From positions 1,240,001 to 1,304,000 of the forward strand of contig NC_014655.1 of assembly GCF_000166395.1 (NCBI RefSeq): a stretch of 64,000 nucleotides of DNA, written 5' to 3'. Below, piece by piece: positions 1-8,271 of the stretch. Position 1 is the first letter of the stretch, and each line of letters starts with the position of its first letter. This DNA is from Leadbetterella byssophila DSM 17132. GTDB taxonomy: Bacteria > Bacteroidota > Bacteroidia > Cytophagales > Spirosomataceae. Under the pieces are notes generated by a model, which saw only the letters and a list, made by a program, of their open reading frames with translations, ran no database searches and had not been told where the DNA came from. The translations under genes were made by a program, and so were the position numbers.

Positions 1-470
1 CGGTATACTTGAGATTTGGTAGACCAGTGGTTCCTGTATTCACTCCTGCTGATCAAAAATTTGAAATCGGTAAGGCATGGATGGTGAACGAAGGTAAAGA
101 TGTTACCATCATTGCCACAGGGCACTTGGTTTGGGAAGCCATTCAAGCCGGAGAAAAATTAGAGGAACTAGGCATATCTGCAGAGATCATCAATATACAT
201 ACCATTAAGCCTCTTGATACAGCGGCAATCCTGAAATCTGTAAAGAAAACCGGATGTGTAGTAACTTGTGAAGAACATCAGGCTAATGGAGGACTTGGAG
301 ATGCCGTAGCTCAATTCCTAACTACTGAATACTTAGTACCGCAAGAATACATTGCCGTTAAAGACTCCTTTGGTGAATCAGGAACTCCTGACCAACTGAT
401 GGCCAAATACGGCTTGAAAGCAGACAATATTGTTGCTGCAGCACAAAAAGTAATCAGCAGAAAGAAATAA
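1..470 (+). CDS. Transketolase C-terminal subunit, 5' end outside the window
   Basis: This is the C-terminal part of a transketolase-family protein, which transfers two-carbon ketol units in the non-oxidative pentose phosphate pathway with thiamine diphosphate. The reading frame is open from the left edge (first whole codon at base 3), and the residues before the first TTG read VYL followed by RFGRP, the usual run inside the pyrimidine-binding domain. The rest, from about residue 30 (VTIIATGHLVWEAIQAGEKL), is the transketolase C-terminal domain. About 155 residues are visible, so either a split small subunit or a full-length enzyme is possible. The ECF sigma gene begins 5 bases after the stop, so the two may be co-transcribed. 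Confidence 0.9.
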   Translation, partial: VYLRFGRPVVPVFTPADQKFEIGKAWMVNEGKDVTIIATGHLVWEAIQAGEKLEELGISAEIINIHTIKPLDTAAILKSVKKTGCVVTCEEHQANGGLGDAVAQFLTTEYLVPQEYIAVKDSFGESGTPDQLMAKYGLKADNIVAAAQKVISRKK

Positions 471-475
471 GCTGA

Positions 476-1021
476 ATGAAAGACGACGCGATCATCGAAC
501 TTCTGGAAAATCCGGAAAGCCACGAAAAGGCCTTTCGTCTAATCCTCTCTTCCTACAAAGAGAAGATCTATTACCACATTCGTAAAATAGTGGTTGACCA
601 TGATGATGCTGACGACGTAACACAAGAAACTTTTATCAAGATTTGGAGGAACCTCGACAAGTTTCGGGGTGACTCCAAACTTTATACTTGGCTGTACAGA
701 ATAGCTACCAACGAAGCACTTACCTTTTTGCAGAAGAAGCGTAAGGACATGTCTGTCTCTATTGATGACAATGAAATGTTAGTAGCTACCTTAGAATCTC
801 CCCAATCAGACACTTACCTGAGTGGAGACGAGATTCAAATCAAACTACAAAAAGCTTTACTGGAACTAACCGACAAGCAAAGAGTAGTTTTCAACCTGAA
901 ATACTTTGAAAATCTGAAATATGAGGAAATCGCAGAAATAACAGATACCAGTGTAGGAGGACTTAAGGCAACTTACCATTTCGCCGTGAAGAAAATTGAG
1001 GAATATTTATCACGAGCTTAA
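476..1021 (+). CDS. ECF-type RNA polymerase sigma-70 factor
   Basis: This 181-residue alternative sigma factor directs RNA polymerase to a small regulon, usually in response to an envelope signal. Region 2 spans about residues 15-90, with the DADDVTQETFIKIW helix at 44-57 and the TWLYRIATNEA promoter-melting stretch at 71-81. An acidic linker follows (95-120). Region 4 (122-180) carries the helix-turn-helix at about 148-172 (KYEEIAEITDTSVGGLKATY). There is no region 1 or 3, as expected for ECF factors. The next two genes, a repeat-bearing membrane protein and a Spy-like periplasmic protein, are the usual context for a sigma/anti-sigma system in this phylum. The target promoter is unknown. Confidence 0.92.
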   Translation: MKDDAIIELLENPESHEKAFRLILSSYKEKIYYHIRKIVVDHDDADDVTQETFIKIWRNLDKFRGDSKLYTWLYRIATNEALTFLQKKRKDMSVSIDDNEMLVATLESPQSDTYLSGDEIQIKLQKALLELTDKQRVVFNLKYFENLKYEEIAEITDTSVGGLKATYHFAVKKIEEYLSRA

Positions 1022-1064
1022 ACCATTTGTCTTTGCAAAAGTCTAATATTAAAAAGTTTTAAAA

Positions 1065-1733
1065 ATGGAAAATCGCAGCATAAAATCCCCTTTTAAGGCC
1101 CCAGAAAACTACTTCGAGGAGTTAGAAGGAAGGATTTTGTCTGAAGTCAAGATTTCAGGCTTACCTGCTGCCTTACCCGTTCCAGAAGGATATTTTTCAG
1201 ATCTTGAGAATGAGATCATGGCGCAAGTTAAGATGGATCAATTGAACTTGTCCACTCCTCCATCGTATTTTGAAGAAATGGAAGAGCAGATTCTAGCTCA
1301 AGTTAAACTCTCAAAAATCCCCGAACTTTCTACACCGCAGAATTATTTCTCTGATCTAGAATCAAAACTTCTGGCTCAAATCCAATTGGAAGGCATAAAG
1401 GAACTTCCTACTCCTATAGGATACTTTGACCGGTTGGAAAATGAAGTTTTAAATAAGATTCAGAAACCGAAATTCACTATTTTCAGAAATGTATTTCGTT
1501 ATGCAGCCGCTTCTATCGTTGTCGTACTAACCGCATATGGTGTATGGAATTCCCGTCCGCATGACGAATGGGCAGATGTATCTTCAGCAGAGATGGTTGC
1601 ATATCTTTCAGAACAGCCTCTAATGGCAGAAGACCTTACCTTTGTTTTAGATGGAAACGAAAATCTATTAACTACAGAAATATCTGATTCAGAGATATCA
1701 GATTATTTGATGGATAATGGAATAATTATGTAA
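1065..1733 (+). CDS. Membrane protein with five PxxYF repeats, probable anti-sigma partner
   Basis: This 222-residue protein has five degenerate copies of a unit of about 26 residues, with consensus (T/V)PxxYFxxLExxILxQVK. The YF dipeptides fall at residues 16, 43, 68, 94 and 120, a spacing of 25-27. A single membrane span follows at about 143-161 (FRYAAASIVVVLTAYGVW), then an acidic extracytoplasmic tail. Lying 44 bases after an ECF sigma gene, with a cytoplasmic N-terminus and one membrane span, it fits a membrane anti-sigma factor. It has no recognisable zinc-binding HxxxCxxC motif. The PxGYF motif is familiar at the N-termini of sigma-linked Bacteroidota membrane proteins. Five tandem copies look unusual. 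The function is inferred from context. Confidence 0.8.
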   Translation: MENRSIKSPFKAPENYFEELEGRILSEVKISGLPAALPVPEGYFSDLENEIMAQVKMDQLNLSTPPSYFEEMEEQILAQVKLSKIPELSTPQNYFSDLESKLLAQIQLEGIKELPTPIGYFDRLENEVLNKIQKPKFTIFRNVFRYAAASIVVVLTAYGVWNSRPHDEWADVSSAEMVAYLSEQPLMAEDLTFVLDGNENLLTTEISDSEISDYLMDNGIIM

Positions 1734-2194
1734 TGGAAGCGATGAAATACCTTTCACTTGGATTTTTACTTATGCTATCTATAGGTGCCTTTGCTCAACA
1801 GGGACCTGGTAGAGCCTCTGTAAATGCATCCAGGACGGCTGCCACACAAGATAGGATCACGCAGATTAAAATAGCCAAACTTACAGCTGACATGAAGCTA
1901 ACTAAGGTTCAGGCTCAAAAATTCTGGCCTATCTATGACGCATTTGATTTACAAAGACGTGAAATCAGGAGAGAAATCCGCTCTTTGTCGAGAAACTTCT
2001 CTGAAGATGATGATGCCTTCAAAAAACAGGAGAGAATTCAAGACCTGAAACAAAAAGAATTAGACCTTACTAAACGATACAAAGCTGATTTCTTAAAAGT
2101 GATCAGCGAGCAGCAATACGGCATCATGCTGGTATCAGAAGAAAGATTTAATCAGACCCTCTTGGAAACGCTCAAGGAACGTAATAAAGATTAA
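1733..2194 (+). CDS. Spy/CpxP-like periplasmic helical protein
   Basis: The first ATG overlaps the preceding stop (TAATG), suggesting translational coupling. A second ATG at 1742 gives a cleaner signal peptide (MKYLSLGFLLMLSIGAFA, cleavage before Q). The mature protein of about 130 residues is highly charged and helical, with a KLTxxQAxxFWPIYD segment near residues 55-69 that resembles the LTxxQ motif of Spy/CpxP-type periplasmic stress proteins. Small proteins of this kind often follow an ECF sigma and membrane anti-sigma gene in Bacteroidota. A role as periplasmic sensor or chaperone is inferred from fold resemblance and context. Confidence 0.75.
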   Translation: MEAMKYLSLGFLLMLSIGAFAQQGPGRASVNASRTAATQDRITQIKIAKLTADMKLTKVQAQKFWPIYDAFDLQRREIRREIRSLSRNFSEDDDAFKKQERIQDLKQKELDLTKRYKADFLKVISEQQYGIMLVSEERFNQTLLETLKERNKD

Positions 2195-3351
2195 TGCAAC
2201 TGTATCTTCAGGCTTTGGCCTTAGCCAAGGAAACCACCCTCAGCCCTGATGAATTCTCCCTTAAATTCTCAGGTAAATTAGGGCCCGAATTACTCCGGCA
2301 GGTAGCCCGACAAATCCACTACCAAAAGATACTCCAACATAAAGTACCTTCCTGGGGTGAAAATACCATAGCTCCCCCCTCTCTGAATATTGAGCAAAGT
2401 AGTTCTGAGTCCACTGCAAAATTCAAAGCCTCTTTATTAAATGGTAATAAAGGAATTGACCTTAGCGGTGGAATGGGGGTAGACTCCTATTTTCTATCTG
2501 AAAATTGTGAACTCTTCATTCATAACGAACCCAATACGGAATTATCCAAAATAGTACAGTATAACTTTTCTATACTTGGAAGAAAGAATGTCAAATTCAC
2601 TCAGAAGAAAGCGGAGGAACTGCCTTTGGAGGAAGCGGACTTTATATATTTAGACCCTTCCAGGAGAGACGCGGATTTAAAAAAGGTGTTTCTTCCAGAA
2701 GATTGCTCCCCTAATCTACCTCAACTTCGAGAAAGATTACTGCAGTTTACTCCGGTCATTTTGGTAAAATACGCCCCCATGCTAGATATCAAAAAGGCCA
2801 TCAAAGATTTGGAAACAGTGAGTGAAATCTGGGTACTGGCAGATAAAAATGAAGTGAAGGAGTTGATTTTTAAAATAGAAAGGAAGGTAACTAGTGCCCC
2901 ATTGATTCATGCAGTGAATCTAGGACAATCTCCCTTTACATTCACCTTCGAAGAGGAAAGTAATGCTGCAATCCCATACGCGAGGCCCAAAAAGTACTTA
3001 TACGAGCCCAATGCTGCCATCATGAAATCCGGAGCCTTCCAGACGGTAGCAATGAAATATAACCTAGGTAAATTAGCCAAAAATAGTCACCTTTATACTT
3101 CAGATGAGTACATCTCTGACTTCCCTGGAAGAGTTTTAGAAATTGAAGAAGTGACTAATTTTGATAAAAAACGTCTAAAAAATAGATTTTCAAATCAAAA
3201 AGTCCATGTCATAGTGAGAAACTTCCCCGAAAAACCGGAAGAAATCAAAAAGAAAATGGGATGGAAAGACGGAGGTGAACATTTTGTTTATTTCACCACC
3301 TTAGAAAATCTCCAGAAAACATGTATCATAACTAAAAAAGTAAGCCAATGA
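2194..3351 (+). CDS. Class I SAM-dependent methyltransferase with THUMP-like C-terminus
   Basis: This 385-residue putative RNA or base methyltransferase has a helical N-terminal region (1-75), then a Rossmann methyltransferase domain. SAM-binding motif I is GIDLSGGMGVDSYF at 87-100, and a catalytic-loop motif YLDPSRRD at 152-159 resembles the DPPR/DPPY loops of RNA methyltransferases. A THUMP-like domain probably covers about residues 300-385. It begins at an ATG overlapping the previous stop (TAATG), and its own stop overlaps the next ATG (ATGA), so it is translated within the same unit. The substrate cannot be read from sequence. Confidence 0.8.
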   Translation: MQLYLQALALAKETTLSPDEFSLKFSGKLGPELLRQVARQIHYQKILQHKVPSWGENTIAPPSLNIEQSSSESTAKFKASLLNGNKGIDLSGGMGVDSYFLSENCELFIHNEPNTELSKIVQYNFSILGRKNVKFTQKKAEELPLEEADFIYLDPSRRDADLKKVFLPEDCSPNLPQLRERLLQFTPVILVKYAPMLDIKKAIKDLETVSEIWVLADKNEVKELIFKIERKVTSAPLIHAVNLGQSPFTFTFEEESNAAIPYARPKKYLYEPNAAIMKSGAFQTVAMKYNLGKLAKNSHLYTSDEYISDFPGRVLEIEEVTNFDKKRLKNRFSNQKVHVIVRNFPEKPEEIKKKMGWKDGGEHFVYFTTLENLQKTCIITKKVSQ

Positions 3352-4178
3352 AAAAGGTATTGATCGCAGTACTCATCTGTTTAAGTAGTACGGCATTTGC
3401 ACAAGTTTATGTAGGTTCTAATTTTCATAATGGAGAAGAAAAAAGATCCTATTCCATCCTTACTACTCAGAATAGTAAAGAATTAATAGATGATTTAGAA
3501 AAGTATTTAGGACAATACGGCAAAGTCACTAAACCGTCTAAGAACACCTATAGGATCCAAAACCTAAAGGGAAATTCTGTCTCTTCTGATTTGAATTATG
3601 TAGATGTAGTATCAAAATCTACTAAGAAGATGGAAAAGTTAGAATTCTTCTTCTTAAATGATGCACATAATGCTCTAAGTGACAATGAACTTAATCCTGG
3701 TGCTGCAGAAAAATTTGTTTCTGACTTTTTACAATATAATCAATCTCAAGCCCAGGCACGCCTAAGAGCTGAAAACGTTTCTTTAGCTGAAGATGAGCTG
3801 AAAGAAGGCAAAAAAGAACAAAGTAAGATTGAAAAATCAATTGAAAACAATCTTAAGGAACAACAGAAATTAGGTAAAAAGCTTGATTCCACCCCTGAAT
3901 TAATGGCAAAAGCCATGTCAGAAAAAGAGGAGATCATCTCTCAACTATCTACAGATAGTACTGTTGTAATAGATGACAAAGCTAAAAATGAGATCAGCAA
4001 AGCTTCTCAGAAAAAAGACAAAGAGATCTCTAAAATTCAGAAGGAAGCGGAGAAAGCAGAAGATAAGCTCTCGAAAAAAGAGAAGGAACTAGAAGATTTA
4101 AAGAAGGAATTAAGTATCGCTAAAATGAAAGTCAGAGCGTTAGAGAAAGTAGTATCTGACGCAAAAAGTTTAAAGTAA
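3348..4178 (+). CDS. Exported coiled-coil protein of unknown function
   Basis: A signal peptide is clear (MKKVLIAVLICLSSTAFA, cleavage before Q19). Residues 19-125 form a mixed, possibly globular part. From about 135 to the end, the sequence is Lys/Glu-rich with heptad-like spacing and should form a long coiled coil. No catalytic motif or known family was recognised. The gene overlaps the methyltransferase stop by four bases (ATGA) and is the last gene of the sigma-to-methyltransferase run. It is followed by a hairpin terminator. It is probably periplasmic, but its role is unknown. Confidence 0.75.
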   Translation: MKKVLIAVLICLSSTAFAQVYVGSNFHNGEEKRSYSILTTQNSKELIDDLEKYLGQYGKVTKPSKNTYRIQNLKGNSVSSDLNYVDVVSKSTKKMEKLEFFFLNDAHNALSDNELNPGAAEKFVSDFLQYNQSQAQARLRAENVSLAEDELKEGKKEQSKIEKSIENNLKEQQKLGKKLDSTPELMAKAMSEKEEIISQLSTDSTVVIDDKAKNEISKASQKKDKEISKIQKEAEKAEDKLSKKEKELEDLKKELSIAKMKVRALEKVVSDAKSLK

Positions 4179-4269
4179 AAAGGAGCCGTCTAAAAAGGTA
4201 GATGAGCGGTCTGAGAATTGAATATTTAGACACCCTGCCTGTAGGGGGGTACGAATAAAAAAAACAGGA

Positions 4270-4299
4270 GAGGCTGACTATTTTGGACAGCCTCTTTTT
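4270..4299 (+). terminator. Intrinsic terminator after the coiled-coil gene
   Basis: A 7-bp perfect stem, GAGGCTG (4270-4276) with CAGCCTC (4288-4294), has an 11-base loop and is followed directly by a T run. It closes the + strand gene run that ends at 4178. Confidence 0.85.
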
Positions 4300-4591
4300 A
4301 TCTATAAAGCATACGATCCAAATGCGCAAGTTCTCTATCCAACTGTCTGGCTTCATGAGGACTTAGCCTGCCATCTCTCCATGCTTTACGTTCTAAGGCA
4401 TCAATATGCTTGTATTTCTGCATGATTTTTTGGTATTTGCCTCTCGGCATACGAGTATGCCTCATTTCTCTATCTATACGTTTTTTAGCTTCCCTCTCGT
4501 AAGAAAATCTCTTCGGAAAACGTTCAGGCTCCGCACTTATGCATGAAACGGATATAAGGGAAACAAACAGGATGATTAGGCTCTTTTTCAT
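4298..4591 (-). CDS. Small basic lipoprotein, unknown function
   Basis: This 97-residue protein has a lipoprotein-type signal (MKKSLIILFVSLISVSC, acylated Cys at 17). The mature part is very rich in Arg, Lys and His, with helical segments such as RIDREMRHTRMPRGKYQKIM and ALERKAWRDGRLSPHEARQL. Similar short Arg-rich exported proteins occur widely in Bacteroidota without assigned function. The gene stands alone on the minus strand, and its stop abuts the T run of the convergent terminator. The signal peptide supports it being real, but no function is claimed. Confidence 0.7.
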   Translation of the reverse strand: MKKSLIILFVSLISVSCISAEPERFPKRFSYEREAKKRIDREMRHTRMPRGKYQKIMQKYKHIDALERKAWRDGRLSPHEARQLDRELAHLDRMLYR

Positions 4592-4643
4592 AAAAATTTC
4601 ATATTTTTTTATACCTCTTAGAACAAAAACCGAGAGAAAGGTT

Positions 4644-4825
4644 TAAATTTGCACCTGTTAATGCCCCGTTAACATATATTTTGAGAAATGAAGCAACATT
4701 TTTCATGTTTTTAACGTTACTTATAATATAAACACAACGAAAGATATTTTTTTGGATAAAAGATTATTATAGTGGTTTATTTTAGGGGTTAGATTAAAGC
4801 TCTCGGATTTTCTGGGAGCTTTTCT
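4644..4825 (+). ncRNA. Candidate small RNA or orphan transcript in a 330-base gap
   Basis: The gap 4592-4921 has no plausible gene. TAAATTTG at 4644-4651 matches the Bacteroidota -7 element and shares TTTGCACCT with the rpsT promoter in this window. Just downstream lies a perfect hairpin TGTTAA/TTAACA (4656-4661 and 4669-4674). A terminator-like hairpin on the same strand sits at 4797-4824 (AAAGCTC/GAGCTTT) followed by a T run. No coding region precedes that terminator on the + strand, so a transcript of about 165 bases would explain both signals. No -33 TTG was found at the right distance. Bases 4826-4921 hold only AT-rich sequence and probably the tesB promoter. Confidence 0.35.
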
Positions 4826-4832
4826 TTTTTTA
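4797..4832 (+). terminator. Orphan hairpin terminator
   Basis: AAAGCTC at 4797-4803 pairs with GAGCTTT near 4817-4823 and is followed by a long T-rich tract. It lies upstream of tesB and has no + strand gene in front of it. It could end the candidate small RNA or act as a leader attenuator. Confidence 0.6.
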
Positions 4833-4921
4833 TTTTCAGTTAATTTTTCATTAGTCTTTAGTTATTTCCTAATACAAAGCAGTAGAATTTCTTTAGATTT
4901 ACACAAGAGTAAATTCAAAGC

Positions 4922-5782
4922 ATGACAGACGTACAGGAATTAATAGAACTTATCAAACTGGAGAGAAAAGGAGAAACCGTATTCTTAGGAAAAAATTACC
5001 TATCCCCCTGGAAACGAGTATTTGGAGGACAGGTTTTAGCCCAAGCTTTAAGTGCAGCAACCCAGACGGTTTCAGAAGATAGAGGTGTACATTCCTTACA
5101 CTCTTATTTCCTCTTGCCCGGGGACATTGAAGTTCCTATTGTATTTGAAGTAGAAAGAGTGCGTGACGGAGGTAGTTTTAGTACTAGAAGAGTAGTGGCA
5201 AAACAAAACGGTATTCCCATCTTTATCCTTTCTGCATCCTTCCAAATCAAAGGACAGGAAGGTTTTGATCACAGCTTAACCATGCCTCAAGTAAAACAAC
5301 CTGAAGAATTGCAGAGCGATGAAGAGATCATAAAGAAGTATGAAAAATATATTCCAAATTCACTGGCAGAGCTCATCTATTCTCGTCCCTTTGATTTTAA
5401 AATAGTGGAAGGTTTTGACCTTTTTGATCAATCCAGAAAGGCCCCAATTCGTCATGTTTGGTTCAAGACCAAACAAAAAGCTGACGTATCCCCAGATCTC
5501 CATCAACAAATGATGACCTATGTTTCAGACTATAACCTTCTGATCACTTCCACCCTGCCTCATATTGACGGTCCCTATCCCACAAATGTCTTTATGGCAA
5601 GCCTGGATCATGCTATCTGGTTTCACAGGGAAGTAAATGTGAATGATTGGTTACTGTATGCACTAGACAGCCCTTCTGCCTCTAATACTAGAGGTTTTAC
5701 TCGTGGAAATATCTTCACACGTGACGGAAAGTTGGTTGCGTCAGTTGCCCAGGAAGGACTTATCAGACCCTTAAATAAATAA
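4922..5782 (+). CDS. tesB: Acyl-CoA thioesterase II
   Basis: TesB hydrolyses medium- and long-chain acyl-CoAs to free fatty acids and CoA. The 286-residue length equals that of the E. coli enzyme. Two hot-dog domains are visible: the N-terminal one contains the FGGQVLAQAL helix (34-43) and HSLHSYFLLPGD, and the C-terminal one contains YVSDYNLL, SLDHAIWFHR and SVAQEGLIR. These supply the expected Asp and Gln of the catalytic triad. The Thr of E. coli appears as Ser before LDHAIWF, a conservative change. It is the first gene of a tight set with the nitronate-monooxygenase-like gene 4 bases downstream. Confidence 0.93.
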   Translation: MTDVQELIELIKLERKGETVFLGKNYLSPWKRVFGGQVLAQALSAATQTVSEDRGVHSLHSYFLLPGDIEVPIVFEVERVRDGGSFSTRRVVAKQNGIPIFILSASFQIKGQEGFDHSLTMPQVKQPEELQSDEEIIKKYEKYIPNSLAELIYSRPFDFKIVEGFDLFDQSRKAPIRHVWFKTKQKADVSPDLHQQMMTYVSDYNLLITSTLPHIDGPYPTNVFMASLDHAIWFHREVNVNDWLLYALDSPSASNTRGFTRGNIFTRDGKLVASVAQEGLIRPLNK

Positions 5783-5785
5783 AAT

Positions 5786-6721
5786 ATGAAAACCTTAAGT
5801 GAATTACAGTTGCCCCTGGTAGCTGCTCCTATGTTTATTATCTCCACACCAAAACTCGTTACAGCCTGCTGTAAATCAGGGGTAGTAGGCACCTTTCCGG
5901 CACTAAATGCACGTACTTCAGAGGCCTTAGAAGAATGGATAATAGGGATAAAGCAGGAATTGCAAGATTTTGAAGACAAAACTGGACAAGAACCTGCACC
6001 CTTCGGCATAAATCTGATTGTGCATCCTAGTAATACCCGACTAGAAGCAGATATACAGATCATAATAAAACATAAGGTTCCTTTAGTTATTACATCTTTA
6101 GGGGCAATAAGTCAGATTGTCGATGCTGTGCACTCTTATGGAGGAATAATCTTCCATGATGTTATCAAGAGAAGACATGCTGAAAAAGCTGCTGAAGCCG
6201 GAGTGGATGGACTCATTCTGGTTTGCGCAGGAGCCGGTGGGCATGCGGGATTGCTTAATCCTATGGCTTTTGTAGGTGAAGTCCGTACCTTTTTTTCTAA
6301 GACCATTCTCCTTTCGGGATGCATAAGTCATGGTGGAGATATTGCCGCAGCTTTAGCCATGGGAGCAGATTTTGCCTATGCAGGAACCATGTTTATAGCC
6401 ACAGAAGAATGCGCCGCTGCAAATGAATACAAAGAAATGGTGCTAGATAGTAGGGCCGAAGAGATAGTTTATACAGCAGCCATTTCCGGAGTAAATGCCA
6501 GTTTCCTTGAAAAAAGCCTCAAGGCGAACGGAATAAGTCCGGAGGAATGGGGTAAGAGTGCGAAGCTGGACTTTGGATCTGAAGCCAAAGCCTGGAAAAA
6601 CGTATGGTCAGCCGGACAAGGCGTAGGTTCCATTCAGGAAATCTTAAGGACCGAAAAGAGGATTAACCAACTAAAAGAAGAATTCAGAGCAAGCATAAAG
6701 AAGTTAAATTCCTATATCTAA
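5786..6721 (+). CDS. Nitronate monooxygenase-like FMN oxidoreductase
   Basis: This 311-residue TIM-barrel flavoprotein belongs to the 2-nitropropane dioxygenase/nitronate monooxygenase family. It opens with the family-typical hydrophobic strand LPLVAAPMFIIS (9-20). GAGGHAG at 149-155 holds the active-site His region, LSGCISHGGDIAAALAMGAD (176-195) binds FMN phosphate, and YAGTMF at 198-203 follows. The family oxidises alkyl nitronates, and enoyl reductase FabK is a relative. With tesB directly upstream, a fatty-acid-related flavoenzyme is an alternative. The stop overlaps the next ATG by one base (TAATG). Confidence 0.85.
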   Translation: MKTLSELQLPLVAAPMFIISTPKLVTACCKSGVVGTFPALNARTSEALEEWIIGIKQELQDFEDKTGQEPAPFGINLIVHPSNTRLEADIQIIIKHKVPLVITSLGAISQIVDAVHSYGGIIFHDVIKRRHAEKAAEAGVDGLILVCAGAGGHAGLLNPMAFVGEVRTFFSKTILLSGCISHGGDIAAALAMGADFAYAGTMFIATEECAAANEYKEMVLDSRAEEIVYTAAISGVNASFLEKSLKANGISPEEWGKSAKLDFGSEAKAWKNVWSAGQGVGSIQEILRTEKRINQLKEEFRASIKKLNSYI

Positions 6722-7062
6722 TGAAGAAGCAGTGCAAAGAATGCGGTTCTTTAATGCACGGCAGGTCAGATAAGAAATTTTGTAGTGATTTGTGCAGAAA
6801 TGCTTATCACAACAAACGAACCGCCATACTACATCCTGCCGTCAAACGCATCAATAGGGCTTTGCAAAAGAATCGCTCTATTTTAGCCTTGGTAGATCAG
6901 GAAATTATTCCCAAAGAAGAATTACTCGATGAAGGCTTTAACTTTAAATACGAAACACACCGTACGGTTTTAGAAAATGGTACGGTGTGTCACTATGTTT
7001 ATGAGCAAGGATATATGCAAATAGATGCTCAAACTATTCGTTTGATCCGAAGTAAAACTTAA
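6721..7062 (+). CDS. Small zinc-ribbon protein
   Basis: This 113-residue protein has an N-terminal treble-clef or zinc-ribbon motif with C5, C8, C21 and C25 (CKEC, then CSDLC). It is followed by a basic helix (RNAYHNKRTAIL), a helical middle, and a beta-rich end that may wrap back on itself (HRTVLENGTVCHYVYEQGYM). Proteins of this build are common and uncharacterised in Bacteroidota and may bind nucleic acid or ribosomes. It is translationally coupled to the upstream flavoprotein gene. Its 3' end overlaps the convergent mnmA gene by 4 bases. Confidence 0.75.
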   Translation: MKKQCKECGSLMHGRSDKKFCSDLCRNAYHNKRTAILHPAVKRINRALQKNRSILALVDQEIIPKEELLDEGFNFKYETHRTVLENGTVCHYVYEQGYMQIDAQTIRLIRSKT

Positions 7063-8165
7063 ACTCTATAGCTTTTCATTATCCATCCACCGCCTATCAC
7101 ATCATCCCCTTCGTAAAAAACGGCAGCTTGGCCGGGAGCGATGGCTGATACAGGTTGTGAAAATTCAACCTCAATCTTATCTGCATCCGTTTGACGAATG
7201 AAGGCCATTTCACCTTGGTCTTTGTATCGAATTTTTGTCAGTGATTCAAGTCCACCTTCAGGTATGCTAGCATACTTCTGCAGATTCAACTTGCTAACCA
7301 CCATTCCATTCTTCTTCAGGTACTCTTCTGTCCCTAGAACTACTTCGTTTGTTTCCTTGCGAATTTCCGTCACAAAGACCGGATATCCCAAGGCTATTTT
7401 CAAACCCTTTCTTTGACCAATGGTGTAAAAAGGATAACCTTCGTGTTTCCCTACCACTTGTCCATTTTCAAGTACAAAATTTCCTCCAGCTACTTGTTCT
7501 TCTAAGCCCTCTATCCTTCTTTTTAAAAATCCTCTGTAGTCATTATCCGGCACAAAGCAGATTTCATAAGATTCTGACTTGTTTACCAAATCATAAAATC
7601 CCTTCTGTCTAGCCATTTCTCTAATCTCTGCTTTAGTTAGATCTCCCAAAGGCAAAAGTGTACGTGAAAGGCTTTCTTGAGAAACTCCCCACAAAACGTA
7701 ACTTTGATCTTTAGTGGTGTCTTTACCCCTTGAGATTACATATCTGCCGTTTTCTTGTCGGATCTTCGCATAATGCCCGGTAGCAATAAACTCGCAGTTT
7801 AAATTATCTGCCCTACGAAGAAGCGCATCCCATTTAATATGCGTGTTACAAAGTACACATGGATTAGGGGTTCTTCCCTCTAGGTATTCACCTGTAAAAT
7901 GATCTATTACAGAATCTCCGAATTCTGATCGTATATCTAGAATATAATGGGGGAATCCTAAATTTACTGCAATGGCCCGGGCATCATTAATGGAGTCTAA
8001 GCTGCAGCAACCAGTTTCTTTTTTTGTACCACCGGAAGAAGCGTAATCCCATGTTTTCATGGTCATTCCCACTACCTCGTAACCCTGTTCGTGCAAAAGC
8101 ACGGCTGCCAATGAGCTATCAATACCACCGCTCATGGCCACTAATACTCTTCCTCTCTTTGTCAT
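7059..8165 (-). CDS. mnmA: tRNA 2-thiouridine synthase MnmA
   Basis: MnmA adds sulfur to U34 of tRNA-Lys, -Glu and -Gln. The N-terminal ATP-pyrophosphatase loop is SGGIDSS at 12-18. The catalytic cysteines are C103 (in NPCVLCN) and C203 (in YEICFVPDNDYRGFL). The tRNA-binding and C-terminal barrel regions (YTIGQRKGL and onward) are complete, and 368 residues is normal. A short inverted repeat, GAGGG/CCCTC (8175-8179 and 8187-8191), lies just upstream of the start and could form a leader hairpin. The gene stands alone, convergent with the zinc-ribbon gene. Confidence 0.96.
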   Translation of the reverse strand: MTKRGRVLVAMSGGIDSSLAAVLLHEQGYEVVGMTMKTWDYASSGGTKKETGCCSLDSINDARAIAVNLGFPHYILDIRSEFGDSVIDHFTGEYLEGRTPNPCVLCNTHIKWDALLRRADNLNCEFIATGHYAKIRQENGRYVISRGKDTTKDQSYVLWGVSQESLSRTLLPLGDLTKAEIREMARQKGFYDLVNKSESYEICFVPDNDYRGFLKRRIEGLEEQVAGGNFVLENGQVVGKHEGYPFYTIGQRKGLKIALGYPVFVTEIRKETNEVVLGTEEYLKKNGMVVSKLNLQKYASIPEGGLESLTKIRYKDQGEMAFIRQTDADKIEVEFSQPVSAIAPGQAAVFYEGDDVIGGGWIMKSYRV

Positions 8166-8248
8166 TCTTTCTGCGAGGGTTCAAGGCCCTCCGTTTTGTT
8201 TATGTTACAAATTAAGTAAACGCATAGTATTCCTTTTTGGTTCTTTCT

Positions 8249-8256
8249 TAATTTTG
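8249..8256 (+). promoter_or_regulatory. -7 promoter element of the TrpF-like gene
   Basis: TAATTTTG followed by C matches the TAnnTTTG consensus. It lies 16 bases before the ATG at 8272 and favours that start over the longer reading frame that opens inside mnmA. Confidence 0.6.
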
Positions 8257-8271
8257 CAAAAAACAAACTCT

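Noticed and set aside
311-523. Minus-strand frame of 70 residues inside the transketolase gene
   Set aside because: It lies antisense to a clear gene, has no promoter element or recognised family.
8134-8271. Longer N-terminus for the TrpF-like gene
   Set aside because: The first 46 codons run through the mnmA start region and over a -7 element; the ATG at 8272 fits both promoter and homology.
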